The notes under the pieces were generated by a model, which searched no databases, was not told where the DNA came from, and saw only the letters and a list, made by a program, of their open reading frames with translations. A program made the translations under genes and the position numbers. Below, in pieces: positions 11,366-23,239 of a DNA stretch of 64,000 nt. Origin of the DNA: Pyrus communis (lineage: Eukaryota; Streptophyta; Magnoliopsida; Rosales; Rosaceae); assembly GCF_963583255.1 (NCBI RefSeq), contig NC_084807.1, positions 5,746,872 to 5,810,871 on the forward strand, written 5' to 3'. The number at the start of each line of letters is the position of its first letter. Position 1 is the stretch's first letter.

Positions 11366-13596
11366 GACAACCCATCCCTAGTTCTACGATTTTATAAATT
11401 TTTAAAATGTGAATTTACGAAAATGCCCTAGAGGCAAGGGTATTGACTTTCATTGACCGTTAGTTCATGATGAATATGAACTATTACTTTACTGTATTCC
11501 AGAAGTACTCGACGGTGCAAACGCGTAGACATAAGCAGAACTGAGATCGGAACTACGACGAAGGTTTTATGGAACTACAACTTCAAAAAGTATTTTTTTT
11601 GTAAAGGTTACTATTTATTATATTATAATTTTAAATTACATTGTGAGAAATGAGGGAAAAGAGAAGAAAGAAACAGAGGAAAGAAGGGAGAAACGAGAAG
11701 AATGAGGGGGCTGCTGCCCAATTAGATGAGAGAAAAGGAGAGGGTTGCTGCCCAATCAGAAAGAAGAGAAGGAGAGAGTGACTAACCATAGAAGAGAGCA
11801 AGGAGGGGAAAGGAGGGAAATGAGATACACCAGATCCTCCTTGACCCATTTTGCAATCCGACCCCGTGCCGATTTTCGACAGCTTCCCATCCAATTTTCT
11901 AGCTTCCTTCAACCTTTCATCACCACCAACCCTCATCACAATATCCCAGCACCTAAGTCTAGCTAGACCCGACGAATTTTAACCCCGATGTGCGAGAAAA
12001 CCCACTTACGGGTCCAGGTGGTTCTCGGCTTTGAACCACCATTGGTGAAACAATTTCTTTCGATCTCCACCACCATTACACTCTCCTTGAACCCAGGAAC
12101 AAAGCCCAAATAACCTTGGGGGTGGTGGAGCACCAGAGAAGGTGAATTGAAGTGCACCCATTTCTAGGGTTCTGGCAGGTTCGTGGCGATTTAAGGCTTT
12201 TCCCGGCCAAATTGGACTTGTCCGCATGTATAAAACTTGCTCTACTCATTGAGATCTTCATTCTAATAAAATTTGAGTATGTTTAGAAATAGTTAAATTT
12301 TTCTGATGAGTTGTTGCGGTGCATGGGCCAAGACCCCACCTGCCCTTCCTAAACTAATTTGGATACCCCAATTCCATATTTGACACCCGATTGATGAAAT
12401 TCCGTCATTTGAGCATACTTTCGTTAAGGTCAGCCACTTGAACATTATAGCAATCGACGATTCGACCGTTGGATCGTCACCAAACTTTTAATATGTAATA
12501 GTACGTAATAGTTATGGACCATAGAAACTTATGGATCGAGAATTCGACATACGGATTTTTCCAAATTGGATTTGTAAGTTCGTAAAATAAAACGTTGACC
12601 GCTACTTAATTTTAGCGATTGGCGGATATCCGACCGTTGGATCGCTTCGAAACCTTAGATGTTATTCTAGAAGCTTATTGAAACTGTTGGGAAGTTACGA
12701 ATCGGAAATCCGAAGCACAGATCTTCCGGATCGAGTTATGTAGGATTGTGGACCATACCGTCAACCTTTAACCAATGGTTGATTTTTGGTCAGTGGGTTT
12801 CAAATCATTCTAGAACATTCTTTGGGATGTGTTTTATGCAAGTCACGTGTTCTATCGTTAAGAATTCTGACACGTGATTTGATAATTATTCTAGGCAATG
12901 ATCAGTCATGATGCCTCGATATTCATGCTAAGGAGTTGTAGCGCGGATTCCAGATTAGTGGGTCTTTTCCTTTTTAAAGTGTGTGTGTGTGTGTATGTGT
13001 GTGTGATTGATTGATAGTTTCCATTTATGCCTTTGAAAAAGAATTCCTTACGTACGCCTAGATTTGACTAAAGTTTATAAGAATTAGTGAAATAACGGAA
13101 AATTATGAAGTTATCATAAATCCTACGGCATGCACATGTATGCTTATAATCTTTGACGCCATGATTAAATAATGTTATAAGAAATGTTGCAAGATGAAGA
13201 ATTAAGGAAGAGCTGCCATCTTGTGAAGATTAGAGACGACTCCATTTCGGTGCCACAAGGTGAAGAGCTCAGGAGGAGTTGCTACTTCGTGAAGACCGAA
13301 TGAATCTTCATCTTATGTAAGGCAAGGTTGCATAAAGGTATAAGTTTCTCCATATATTAGGATCTAGGAATTGAGCTTGTGTGGATACTTTGTATGAATC
13401 TTGTTTACACTAGTGGATTTGACTCAATGGAAAGTACCTGGCTTTTTAACCCAGAGATGGGTATTTCTGGCCAAAAACTTATTGCGTTTTTTTTTCTCTT
13501 AAACTTGTTCACATATCTTATTTACTGGTATATGTTTCATGCATCTTGAGTTGTTACTTGATATGTGTTTGTGACTAAGTTTACATTGCATGTTAT
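11366..13596. other. Retrotransposon-derived non-coding sequence (unresolved)
   Basis: Higher-GC sequence than its surroundings, with blocks such as 'tccgaccgttggatcg' (about 12630) that are typical of non-coding plant LTR-element sequence. No paired LTR or target duplication could be found. The minus-strand overlapping frames at 11631-12261 have no homology that I recognise. 'tgtgtgtgtgtgtgta' at 12981 is a microsatellite. The class assignment is tentative. Confidence 0.35.
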
Positions 13597-14471
13597 TGTA
13601 AACACGAAAATTCTTGTATCGAATGAAATGAAAACACGTGTACAAAGTAAATTTGTATTGATGAATTTGTAGGTTACAATCTCTGTTTACAACTTTTCCT
13701 CTGATTAAGTCTTCAAATTTGATGTAGATGCCTGACCATTGATCCAAGGGTTGTAATGACTTGATTTCGGACAAACAGTTGAACGATTGCTTCAAGTTTT
13801 GAGCTTAAAACAAACGTGGGGATGGTCTTCACCTCAAGGTGCAGCAAAGATGGTGTGGATGTGGGATTGTGTTGCTTCAAGGGTCTTGGTGACTTGATCT
13901 TGAAACGAACGTTGCTACAAGTTTATAAGCTTGTAACAAAGTCTTGAAGGAATCAGCACTAGCGCTTGTTGATTCTTCAAGGAAGTGCTTCGGCTTTGGT
14001 CGAGAGAAAACTTCGGCTTTGGTTGAATATTCTTCAAATAGAGCTTTGGCAGCGTATTATTCTTCAAAGGTTTGGCAGAGTTTCTTCTGTGTAGAGATTT
14101 TTTGACCCCAATGCTTGTGGGAGGACTTTGTATTTATAGGCTTCTCAAGGCTTGCCTTTGGGATGATTTTAGGCATGTTTTGTGTCTTAATTTCAGCCAC
14201 TTTACTCCCTTGGCATTTTGTGAGCAATCTTCAATTCTTACTTGTTTTATGAAGATACTTTAGCTTCCTTTCCAGTTTTAGGATCAATTTGGATTCCCTA
14301 GCCGAATTTAAGGGGGATTCTCCCTTATTGCCAAATTTTGGGGAAGTTTTATACTTCCTTTGCTTGACTTGTGCCACATGTCATTGATGACTTGTCCATT
14401 TGTGACGAGTCATATGCCACGTGGAGCTTCGTGATGCATCATTTGTATGCAACGAAATTTACATGTCTACA
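13597..14471. mobile_element. Solo LTR, 875 bp, target duplication GTTAT
   Basis: Begins TGTAAACACG and ends TGTCTACA, so it has TG...CA termini with a short inverted TGTA/TACA. The five bases GTTAT lie immediately before (13592-13596) and immediately after (14472-14476). The interior has a TATA-like 'gtatttatagg' near 14128. There is no internal domain or second LTR. This is the expected product of recombination between the two LTRs of one element. The superfamily cannot be told from the LTR alone. Confidence 0.85.
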
Positions 14472-14839
14472 GTTATGAGCTATGAACTAAATTGTTATTG
14501 ACTAGAATAACTTGTTGTGAACTAAGTTTGATTTGTAGATTTGCGTTTGGTTAGCTAACGAATCTGTACTTAGTTGACTAATAAGCTTGACAAGTCAATC
14601 CAACATACATTAATTCATAATTACTTTGTCATTGCTGTTTGTATAATGAACTGATATGTAAATGTGAGTTTAGGATTTGGTGTTGTGAAACTGATCTGGG
14701 CAGACTTTGATTTGTTAGATGTACTGGTCAATCAGGATCTGTACTTGAAATTGCACTTTTTGTCACTGACTAACTTGTAACTAGTTGACTAGCTTATTTG
14801 GTTAGTCTACTATGCAAAATTGAGTTGTTTATTTTGTAG
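14472..14839. other. Leader next to the Copia remnant, no gene
   Basis: AT-rich, with repeated 'ttagttgactaa'-like motifs. It ends in 'tattttgtag', an acceptor-like sequence just before the Copia coding homology. It may be non-coding sequence of the same old element. Confidence 0.35.
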
Positions 14840-15875
14840 GATATTCCTCCTGGTACCAATTTCAAAACAGCACAAGATGGTGCATGGTAGAAAGCAATGG
14901 AGGATGAACTCTTCATGATTGTGAAAAATGGCTCTAGGGATTTAGTGGAGAACCCCACAAAGAAGCCAATGATAGATGTTAAGTGGGTATACAAGACCAA
15001 ACTTAACCTGGATGGTTCAATTCAGAACAACAAGGAAGGCTTGTTGCAAAAAGGTATTCAAAGAAACTTAGGGGATTTCAATGAAACATTTGCACCAGTG
15101 GCAAAGTTGGTCACCATAAGGACATTGATTGCACTTGTGGCGTATAAAGAATGGAAATAGTACCAACTTGATGTCAAATGCATTCCTTAATCTAGTGATA
15201 GAGGGGGAGGTTTATGTGGATTAATCTGAGTGATTCATTATCAAAGGAGAAGAAGATAGGGTCTATCGATTGAAAAAAGGCTCTCTATGGTCTAAAACAA
15301 GCTCTTGGAGCTTGATACCAAGAAATCTTTTCTTATTTCACTGCAAATGGGTTTTCAAGAAGCACAAATGAGGCAACATTCTACATCAAAATTGAAGATG
15401 ACTTTGAACTCATAGTTTGATTATATGTTGATGATGTGGTATACACTGGGAATTATGAGAAAATATTGAGTGATTTCAAAACTCATATGATGGCAAATTA
15501 TGAAATGTTTGATCTAGGTCTACTACACCATTTCCTTGATATTAGGGTAATCCAAACTGAGAAGAGCATCTTCATTCTCCAAAGGAAGTATGGTCAGACC
15601 CCTCTAGAAATATTTGGGCTCAAAAACTATATGGATCATATTTGTCTTGGAAGATTTTGTTGAAATTCAATTGATGCCACTCCTCTCCTTAAGTTTGCAA
15701 TTGCCATCACTAAGAACCTTGTATGTCATCAAAAGACAAAGCATATTAATTGAAGGTATCACTTCATAAGGCAAGCTCTGCAAGAAAATGTGATTGAACT
15801 AGTCTACTGCAAAATTGAAGAACAATTGGCAGATATCATTACTAGAGCACTACCAAAGGATCAATTTACATAGAC
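14840..15875 (+). pseudogene. Copia pol remnant: reverse transcriptase and RNase H
   Basis: Translated pieces match Ty1/copia pol in the usual order. They are the start of the RT ('AMEDEL', 'WVYKTKLNLDGSI' at about 14896-15030), the 'FAPVAKL' region (15088), a 'KALYGLKQA' stretch (about 15276), 'LYVDDVVYTGN' with the catalytic YVDD intact (about 15423), and an RNase H tail ('HFIRQAL', 'EQLADIITRALPK' to about 15866). In-frame stops and frameshifts break it at several places, for example near 14889, 15158 and 15660. Gag, protease, integrase and LTRs are absent. It is an old, inactive fragment. Confidence 0.85.
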
Positions 15876-16630
15876 CTGGCAATTTCTTACACAACTCGTT
15901 AACACGATATGTAAATGACACGAAAGTAACGAGTTTTAGGTCAACACAATAACCAATCGGGTCGTTATCAGGTCACACAATAAGAACCCGTTAATAACGG
16001 GTCCTTAACAGGTTTACACGAAAGTAACACACGGGTAACCTATTCCGACACATTAAGAAAAAATTATTTTGATGATTTTAATTTTTTAAACTACTAAAAA
16101 AACTTACTATAAATACAATAGCCGTAGTGTATATGTATATATTGTATATTAAATATATATTATTGTATTATTGTATTATTATTCTATATGAATTAAAAAA
16201 AATTTAAGTTTTATATATAGTATACTATATAGGCAAAGAGTGAGATTAAAAAATTATAAAACACATAAAATAAAAGTATCAAGTAATTTAAAAATACCAA
16301 ACACATTAAAAATCATAATAATTAATTTACAAGTGCGAAAAATGAAAAAAAAATATACAAAGGCTCGTGATCAACATCCTCTACGCTATGAGTACGGGTA
16401 CATCGTTGTGTGAATTTTAAAACCATACAAATCCTCATAAATAGTATTTTTAAGGGAGTTCAAAATAAATACAATTCATAATCATTAATGTACAAGTCTA
16501 AAAAAACATTAAAGCATATATAAACGTGCAAGGTTCCTCAATCTTGAAACACAACTCTTTTCATTTTGCATATTCTTGAACATTTGATATTTTATAGTAA
16601 AGTACTAATGATTTTTCATTAGGCTCTTAC
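15876..16630. other. hAT-like repeat fragment and AT-rich upstream sequence
   Basis: 15873-16060 has 'agacctggcaatttcttaca' followed by several 'acgggt'/'acgagtt' motifs, a style familiar from termini of plant hAT elements. No second terminus or target duplication was found. The remainder to 16630 is very AT-rich and gene-free. It lies directly upstream of the first GLR promoter copy. Confidence 0.35.
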
Positions 16631-16779
16631 TTTGGAGTATACAATACTTACAAGACAAATGTTCTTTTTATTTTATTTTTTTTATTGTTTGGGAGTAATA
16701 TTTATGTGCAGCCTTGACTATTCCACCAATATGTAACTATCGGCATTCATTTTGCTTTGAACTTCCAAAACCTTAACCC

Positions 16780-16787
16780 TATATAAG
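16780..16787 (+). promoter_or_regulatory. TATA box, GLR promoter copy A
   Basis: TATATAAG, 67 bases before the exon 1 ATG. The identical box is found in copy B. Confidence 0.6.
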
Positions 16788-16854
16788 CGAAACGATGCTG
16801 CGGTGCTAAACCAAACAAGAGAAGTATTGATTAATTGAGTAATTTAAGTTAGTG

Positions 16855-17134
16855 ATGCACATGGAGTTTCGATCAAAGAAGCAAATAGCCTTCATCTGTC
16901 TGTCCGTAGTAACCTTGTTTAGCCTTCTAGGTCTCTTGTTTGCCGAAAATATTGTTGTTGAAGATGTTCATGTAGGTGTGATTCTTGACATGGGGTCAAG
17001 GGAAGGGCAGATTATTCTCAGTTGCATTTCTACGGCCCTGTCTGATTTTTACCAGCTGCATAAAAACTACACCACAAGGCTACTTCTACGAACCAAGGAT
17101 TCCAAAGGAAAACCTCTACATGCTCTATCAGCTG
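16855..17134 (+). CDS. Duplicate first exon of the glutamate receptor-like gene (copy A)
   Basis: Encodes the same 93 residues as the copy B exon: a signal peptide (hydrophobic core '[18 protein letters not shown]') followed by the start of the ligand-binding-like domain ('[11 protein letters not shown]'). Only one base differs from copy B within the exon (16974 A against 23516 G, a silent Val change). The donor 'gctg|gtgagt' is intact. No exon 2 follows before the next copy. The exon could be an orphan, or an alternative first exon spliced over ~17 kb to 34391, because copy B offers no acceptor of its own. Transcript data would tell. I chose the ATG at 16855; a second in-frame ATG lies at 16861. 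Confidence 0.7.
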
Positions 17135-18412
17135 GTGAGTCGCATATATCTTTTCTTTTTAAGTTTTTATGGCAGCTACGTACCATTAAATAATTAGCTT
17201 TATATATAGTGGCATGCAGTTATACTTAGTAATTATGTAACTTGGTGCAAGTTTGATCTCTACCAATTTTTTTCTTTCTCAACAATTAACCATTTAACAC
17301 ACTAATATCATCGTTCTATGAAAAAATAGTAATTATAAGAAGCTGTCATCAAATCTCATCTATGTTGTTTCTCTAATCCCCTTGATATATTCGAAACCAA
17401 TAAAAAGGTTTTGACCCAAAAAAGAAAAAACCAGTAGAATATTTGTTCCCCTTAGTCAATAAGGGGATCATACAAGCAGGGCTGCGGGTAACAAAACGTT
17501 ATGCTATTTGTACCAAGTAATCTTGGGATTGTAATTGGAGATTTAGGACAGAATATGTAGAAGATTATATTTGGGACATTCGAATTACATAAAAGAGTTC
17601 CAATTTTTATGCAACAGAAAGAAAATCCAAAGGAATTGTTTACAACGATAGTCAACTCCAATTAAATAGCCTAATTAACAGCTCTCATAAGTCTTAGGAG
17701 AAGGATTCAAGTCTTAACACTCTTCAAAGTTGATCCATCTGCAAGGTGATCTCCAGACTGCACGTGGCTTGGCTTCCCCCATAGTAGTAAGTCCGGTTCT
17801 GGCCGGTTCCTTTGCTCACGTATATCTTCTTCGTTAAAATTCCATTTCGTGAACATTATTCATCTACACATTCATGGAATAGAGCCTATCTTGAAAGTCC
17901 ACGATTGACCCAAAAAAAAAAGTTAACGAATTTTTAATGGCTAATTACAAAAAATTAAACTTTGTAACTAACTAAATTTATAAAATTTAACGAAAATAAA
18001 ATACATTCTCATGACATTCCTAGCATAAAAAATATAAGGTTCTAGACAACTGACGTAAGTGATGCACCAATACGTCATTCCATCTTCACATACCTCACAA
18101 TGAGTTCTAGGGTTTCAGACCAACTCAACAGAACCAATAGAAAGTGAGATTTCAGACCAACTAAATATAATCCAAATAAAGCAGAGTTTCAGACCAACTC
18201 AATGGAAACCAGATGGAGATAGGGTTCCAAATCACTGAACGGAATTGATAGATAAAAGCGATTCTGAACCATTTAACAGAATTCAATGAAGACAGGGTTC
18301 CAGACCACTCAACGAAATCGATAAGGATAAGGATTCCAGACCACTCAGTGGAATCCAAGGAATATAGGGTTTCAGACGACATAACAAAATCGATAGGGAA
18401 AGAGATTTTGGA

Positions 18413-18474
18413 GTATACAATACTTACAAGACAAATATTCTTTTTATTTTATTTTTTTTATTGTTTGGGAGTAA
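18413..18474 (+). repeat. Start of duplication unit B, cut off by the Helitron
   Basis: Matches 16637-16698 ('gtatacaatacttacaagac' to 'gggagtaa'). The unit resumes at 23240. Confidence 0.9.
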
Positions 18475-18487
18475 CTAGAAAGTTCTA

Positions 18488-18505
18488 CCCGCGCGTTGCT
18501 GCGGG
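18488..18505 (-). other. Helitron 3' subterminal hairpin
   Basis: CCCGC at 18488-18492 pairs with GCGGG at 18501-18505 around an 8-base loop. It sits next to the CTAG end. In Helitrons such a hairpin is thought to mark the end of rolling-circle transfer. Confidence 0.8.
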
Positions 18506-20070
18506 ATTAATAAAAATTGTAATAAAGCTTATGTTTCAAAGATGTAAAGTCTATGCCATAAAAGATTTATACTATTTACATATGAAAATCTATCCAACAG
18601 ACACCAAAAATTGTAGTAAGTTTTATTACTTAATCTAGAATGACAATACGACAAATGTTGTTTACTGCAACGCACAAAGTTTTTCTCCAATACTGTTGAT
18701 TGATAAGAAAGCACCCTAGGTAAGGAAAGAAAATATTGTAACACATGAAATAAATTTATATGACAATGGAATTATACTGTAAAGAAAATAAGAATATAGT
18801 ATGGTTACCTTTTTTAGCAATTTTATAGCACCTCATCAACTTTTGTGCGTTTGCCTTTGATTAGTTTTGTCTCACTATAACAAAGATTGAAAATGACAAA
18901 TGTATATTAGATAAAAGCTAGATGAAAAGTAAGAGAACACACTGTTTGGTAGGGTGTAAATAGAAGGTTATATACCCGTCGATCAATTGGGGTGGCAAAA
19001 GTTGTATAGCTGAAGTTGCAATGTAAGCATTCTATATCATTGCGAATATGCATCATTCATTTCTTAGTTGCTTTTAGTTCAAACCTAAACCAAAGAAAAC
19101 AAACAAAATATTAATTACAGAATCATGTCTTTGCAATTTAACTTCTAACATGACTAAATATAATCTGAAGACAATAAAGCTTGAACCTAATTCTATCAGC
19201 CAAAAGGGAGGAACACTAAATTTTACACACGAAGTCCCAAGGGGTTTGATAAAGAAATCCCAAAACAGAAACTATAATTTGAAAACTGTGCATAGATGGT
19301 CAACTGTGTTCAAATGTGTTAATAATGTACATCCACCAAATTGAAAATATCAGGTTGTGAAAAATGAAGCTACTTCCTTTATAATAACAAAATGTTGGTC
19401 AAAATACCACAATGTGAACAAAGATATTATAAAGAACAAATAGAAAAACGATACTTACCAATATCGACATATGGATTTCTTCGAAAGAATGTTACATGCA
19501 GTGTTATTATCTCAATGGTTTGGTCTGCGATAAGAACAGTAACTATTTAGAAAGCAGTATCATTGCTACTTGCTAGTCTTCCTACATGATTTAAGAATAT
19601 AATTAATTAAATAGATATGGGATCACATTGACCATAAATTATTACATGCATCTCAAAAAAAAAAATTGAGAATAGTCGTCGGAAAAATAGAAAACCCTTG
19701 CCGGAAAAAGTAACTGTTACGCAATTAGATCTCTTTTAATAATTGCACATTTAAATCTTTTACTTGATCGGTAAGATGTCATAAATACAATGTTCCACAG
19801 TTCATTACATTCTGATTTCTAGCCATCAGAACTTGAAACACATAACTAATAGAAACTTACCACAACATTGTCAAAAGAGAATATAAGACCATAAACTTCA
19901 TCCAGTTTGACGACATATCGTATTCGTTTAAGAAAATCTTATTGCAACTTGTCTTCCAAAAAATCCTACTCACAGTAGCAAGTTATAGCATAATCAGTAA
20001 AATAATTTCGATAGAGCATATAAAACAATCACTACCATACATATAACTCCATAAATTACACCACGTCAAC

Positions 20071-20130
20071 CTTGAGAGGTCCAACATGTCCAAAACTCTC
20101 AAAACCTTTTCGATATTCAGCTCCAATCGC
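20071..20130 (-). pseudogene. Exon-like fragment in the Helitron (60 nt)
   Basis: Reads 20 open codons (starts AIGAEYRKGF, ends GHVGPLK) between a good acceptor ('tgttttcag') and a GT donor, phase 0 at both ends. Together with 20579-20626 it forms a continuous frame if spliced. I do not recognise the family. It is probably a captured host gene fragment. Confidence 0.4.
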
Positions 20131-20578
20131 CTGAAAACAATGAGAAGTGGAGGAAAAAAACATAAATTCATCAAAATTTCCTACCAAATGAGAAGTTAAA
20201 AATGGAAAGTATTTTCACTGACGAATATATGCATAGTATTAGTTACTATGTTGAACTGTTGGTAACACAGAAAATACTCTTCCATTCTCTTACCCACCAA
20301 AAAAAGAAAGCACTATAAAAATCTCAGAGAAATTCTTTGCAAGATTATTGAAATTACAAAGGTGGTAAACCAGCAAGTCATGTTTTGGATCAATGTTGGA
20401 CCACATTTGTTTCATTTTAACTGTCATAATTACAACCTCAAGATTAGATTCTAAATTCCACAATTAGATGAGCAATGCTTCCTGATTCCGCATGATTAAA
20501 CATTTGCAATTCACACAACCTTCAATTTTAAAAGAACACATAAAAGAAACAGAACTTAAAGTATCGCTCTTTTTTTAC

Positions 20579-20626
20579 CTTCTCAAAATCGTGTCTCAGG
20601 GAAGCTGTTGTCAGAGGCTTAGCTTT
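20579..20626 (-). pseudogene. Exon-like fragment in the Helitron (48 nt)
   Basis: 16 open codons (KAKPLTTASLRHDFEK) between an acceptor 'aacactag' and a donor 'gtaaaa', phase 0. The next candidate exon in the same phase is 20071-20130. Source gene not recognised. Confidence 0.4.
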
Positions 20627-21235
20627 CTAGTGTTTACAATCCACGAAATAAAAAATAAATAAAAAAGAGCCTCTATAACCAAAATATGCATAGTGGTATT
20701 TTTCATTAGACAAATTACTTATTGATTAAAAATTGGGTAGTTTAATTATAATTACCTCTTAAGTCCTATTTTTAGTTTTCCTTATTTAATGGCTTTTAGA
20801 GCTAAAAGTTTGAGAGCGACTGCAAATAAAAGATCAAAAGAAATTTAAATTCATAAAAATTAATAAAACCCCAAAAGAGAAAACTGAGTTTGAAGTTTTT
20901 TTTTAACTTACAACACATAACAGATCTGTTTTTGTAACACATTTAGTTTCTTGGGTTCAAATTTTGGAAAAATAATCATTGATACATGAGATAAATGTCA
21001 GAAAAATATGTTGAAAAGAAGATGAGTTGTTCATATTATTTAATTTGATATGGTTTGGTAATACTCACTGGTCCACTTTGATGCTAGAGAGTGGTTGGCC
21101 ATATGGCTTGAACAGCAGAACATATGCGCTTCTGTGTAAATACAATAACAAAACAAAAAATGACCAAAAATTCTATGAAAATTAACATCTCTTATTCCAT
21201 ACAATATATACAGTATATATGAGTAAATTGCTTAC

Positions 21236-21274
21236 GGGTCTGACTTCAATATAACCCCACTCCTCTTCATCCAT
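21236..21274 (-). pseudogene. Exon-end fragment resembling a serine carboxypeptidase-like 51 gene
   Basis: Reads MDEEEWGYIEVRP and ends at a 'gtaagc' donor. WGYxEVRP followed by KAHMF is typical of the start of the mature SCPL51 (retinoid-inducible carboxypeptidase-like) enzymes. Just downstream on the minus strand (about 21128-21110), an acceptor-preceded stretch can be read as AHMF but in a degraded frame. An alanine-rich stretch precedes it, as in a signal peptide end. The match is short, so the assignment is tentative. Confidence 0.35.
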
Positions 21275-23239
21275 CTAGAATCCCAGCAGCTGCTACTGTT
21301 GTAGTTCCTGCAGCTGCCACTGCTATATTGAAATTGACTACCTTAAATAGTTTATTTCACATTCTTACACACATGACAAACCAAAAAAGATTCAAAACAT
21401 ATCAATAATCTAAAAAAAAAGGCCAATTTAATACCTTTTCTCAAACAGGTGGTAAGCACTGATAACAGAAAAAACAGATGAACAACCACTGTGAAAAACA
21501 CACCCACAGAGTTAGTGAAATTAGATATAGAACATGCAATCATTCATAAAACATCATGAATAAATAAAGGAAAACTTAACAACTCACCTTCACCGAAATC
21601 AATCAAACACTGTAAATCTGCAATTAACAAAACAAACAGTAAAAATTCATAAAATCAAACATGCAAAAAAAAAAAAAAAAATCAAACATGCAACAATATA
21701 AATCTATTAAACAGTTGTTAAGATAACATTAATGAATTTGACCTACGATTTTACTATTTTCGATTTTTGGAATTTTGAGTGAATGAATGGCAAAAGAACA
21801 TATAACAAAATAACAAAACCGTACCCCATTGGAGGAAGCCTGCCCGGCCAACCCGCCACAGACATCAGCAAAGGTATAGAGCCCGGTTGCACTGAAGAAT
21901 CAGAAGACCAAATCACTATGAGCAACCCAAATGAGAGGTAGAGGGGAAATTCCAATATTACTAATTTATCGTAATTTATCCTTTCAAAAGGGAAAAATAT
22001 GATGGCAAAAAAAATGAATTTGATGAAGCTCACCATCAGATCTATCTGGAACTTTTCTTCTCGGTGGTTTTCAACCTAGGATTGTTGAATTCCTGGAAGA
22101 AAAAAAAAACCCATGAACAGAAAATTAGAAAGAAAAAAAAAATTAAAAAATCGAAAAAATTGAAATTTTTTTTATTACTGAAGAACAAAAAAAGAATCAA
22201 TCTTTGATGCTCACGATTTGGTGAGCATGATTCCTTCACGTTTATCATCCAATATGAGCCTAGTAGGTTCCTTCTTGGCAGATTGTGTTTTCATCCCCTT
22301 CAATAGAATCCCAACACAAAAACAGAACTCAGTATTTTATAACTCTCACCCCCACAAAATCCAGAGGAAACAATTAAATCTAAACCCTCAAAAACCTAAA
22401 CCCAAATTAAAAAAAAAATGACCTAATTCTAAACACAAAAATAACCACAAATGCAGCAAAAACTGATACACGAAAAAACCCAGAAGGGCCAGAACTAACC
22501 ACAAAACGGCAAGACTTCAGACGTGAAGAAATCGGCATGCGAAGCGCAGGAGCAAAGGTGAGAAGACGAACACAGCAAACTGAAAACGAAAGAGAAAAGC
22601 GAGAAAGAGAGAAGCGGCAAAACAAAAGGAAAAAGTGAGGAGAGAATGCAATGAAAACGAAAGAAAAAGCATTAAGGCCTCTGAATAGAATAGTTCCCGA
22701 TGATCAACACGTGGACGACAGTCTGAAAAATCAGAGCAAAACCAAAAACTAAAACAGCCAGCCTCTGAACAGAACCCCCCACGATCATCAACACGTGGAA
22801 GATAGAGGCACAAAAAGTAGAGTATAACCAAAAATTAAAACAATCAGAGGCCAATCAACAACATTTGTGGGACAGAGAGAGAAAAAATAATAATTAAAAA
22901 ATTAATGGCGGGACAAACAAATTATTTAAAAAATGGGAGTTAAATTAGGTCACATGGTTTGTGGCACATCAAACACTAAAATATTATAAAAAACCAAGGG
23001 AAAAGTACAGAAACAGAGATGAAGAAAATGGAAGAGCCTTCTAGCACCTTCCCCACCAAAAACGACGCACATGGGGAGAGCAGGTGCGAAAAACCCCAAA
23101 ACGCGTGTGGCATGGGCAAAATTGCCAATTCATGTAGCATCTTGAAGAAGCCAAAAAACTGTACGTTAGATTAGGGGCATAACCGGCAGGGGACTGTTAA
23201 TAAACAGTACTTTTCCACCGACTTTTAGTATATATAGAA

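Larger units (their letters stand above)
16637..18412 (+). repeat. Tandem duplication unit A (1.78 kb): GLR promoter, exon 1, intron start
   Basis: Bounded by the 6-base sequence TTTGGA at 16631-16636 and 18407-18412. The next unit begins immediately after. Unit B is 18413-18474 plus 23240-24940 once the Helitron is removed, and it again runs to a TTTGGA (24935-24940). The shared 6 bases at the breakpoint suggest a microhomology-mediated or unequal-crossover duplication. Units differ by rare substitutions and small indels, so the event is recent. Confidence 0.9.
18475..23239 (-). mobile_element. Non-autonomous Helitron, ~4.76 kb, minus orientation
   Basis: On the minus strand the element starts TCTATATATACTAAAAGTCG (23238 downward) and ends CTAG (18478-18475). 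Nine bases separate that end from a GC-rich hairpin (18488-18505). Initial TC, terminal CTRR, a subterminal 3' hairpin and no target duplication are the Helitron signature. The empty site is preserved in unit A as 'gggagtaatatttatg' (16691-16706). The insertion falls between A and T if one extra terminal T is counted to the element, so the 5' border is uncertain by one base. No Rep or helicase frame is visible, so it depends on another element. It appears to carry exon-like pieces of host genes. Its insertion separated copy B's core promoter from the upstream DNA. Confidence 0.85.

Noticed and set aside
11631..12261. Cluster of overlapping frames on both strands
   Set aside because: Higher GC gives fewer stops; no recognisable protein and no consistent exon structure.
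15876..16060. Possible complete hAT element
   Set aside because: Only one terminus-like stretch; no paired end and no 8-bp duplication found.
22407..22854. Overlapping minus-strand frames of 60-104 codons inside the Helitron
   Set aside because: No domain, Phe/Ser-rich composition and mutual overlap suggest chance; no Rep/helicase motif.
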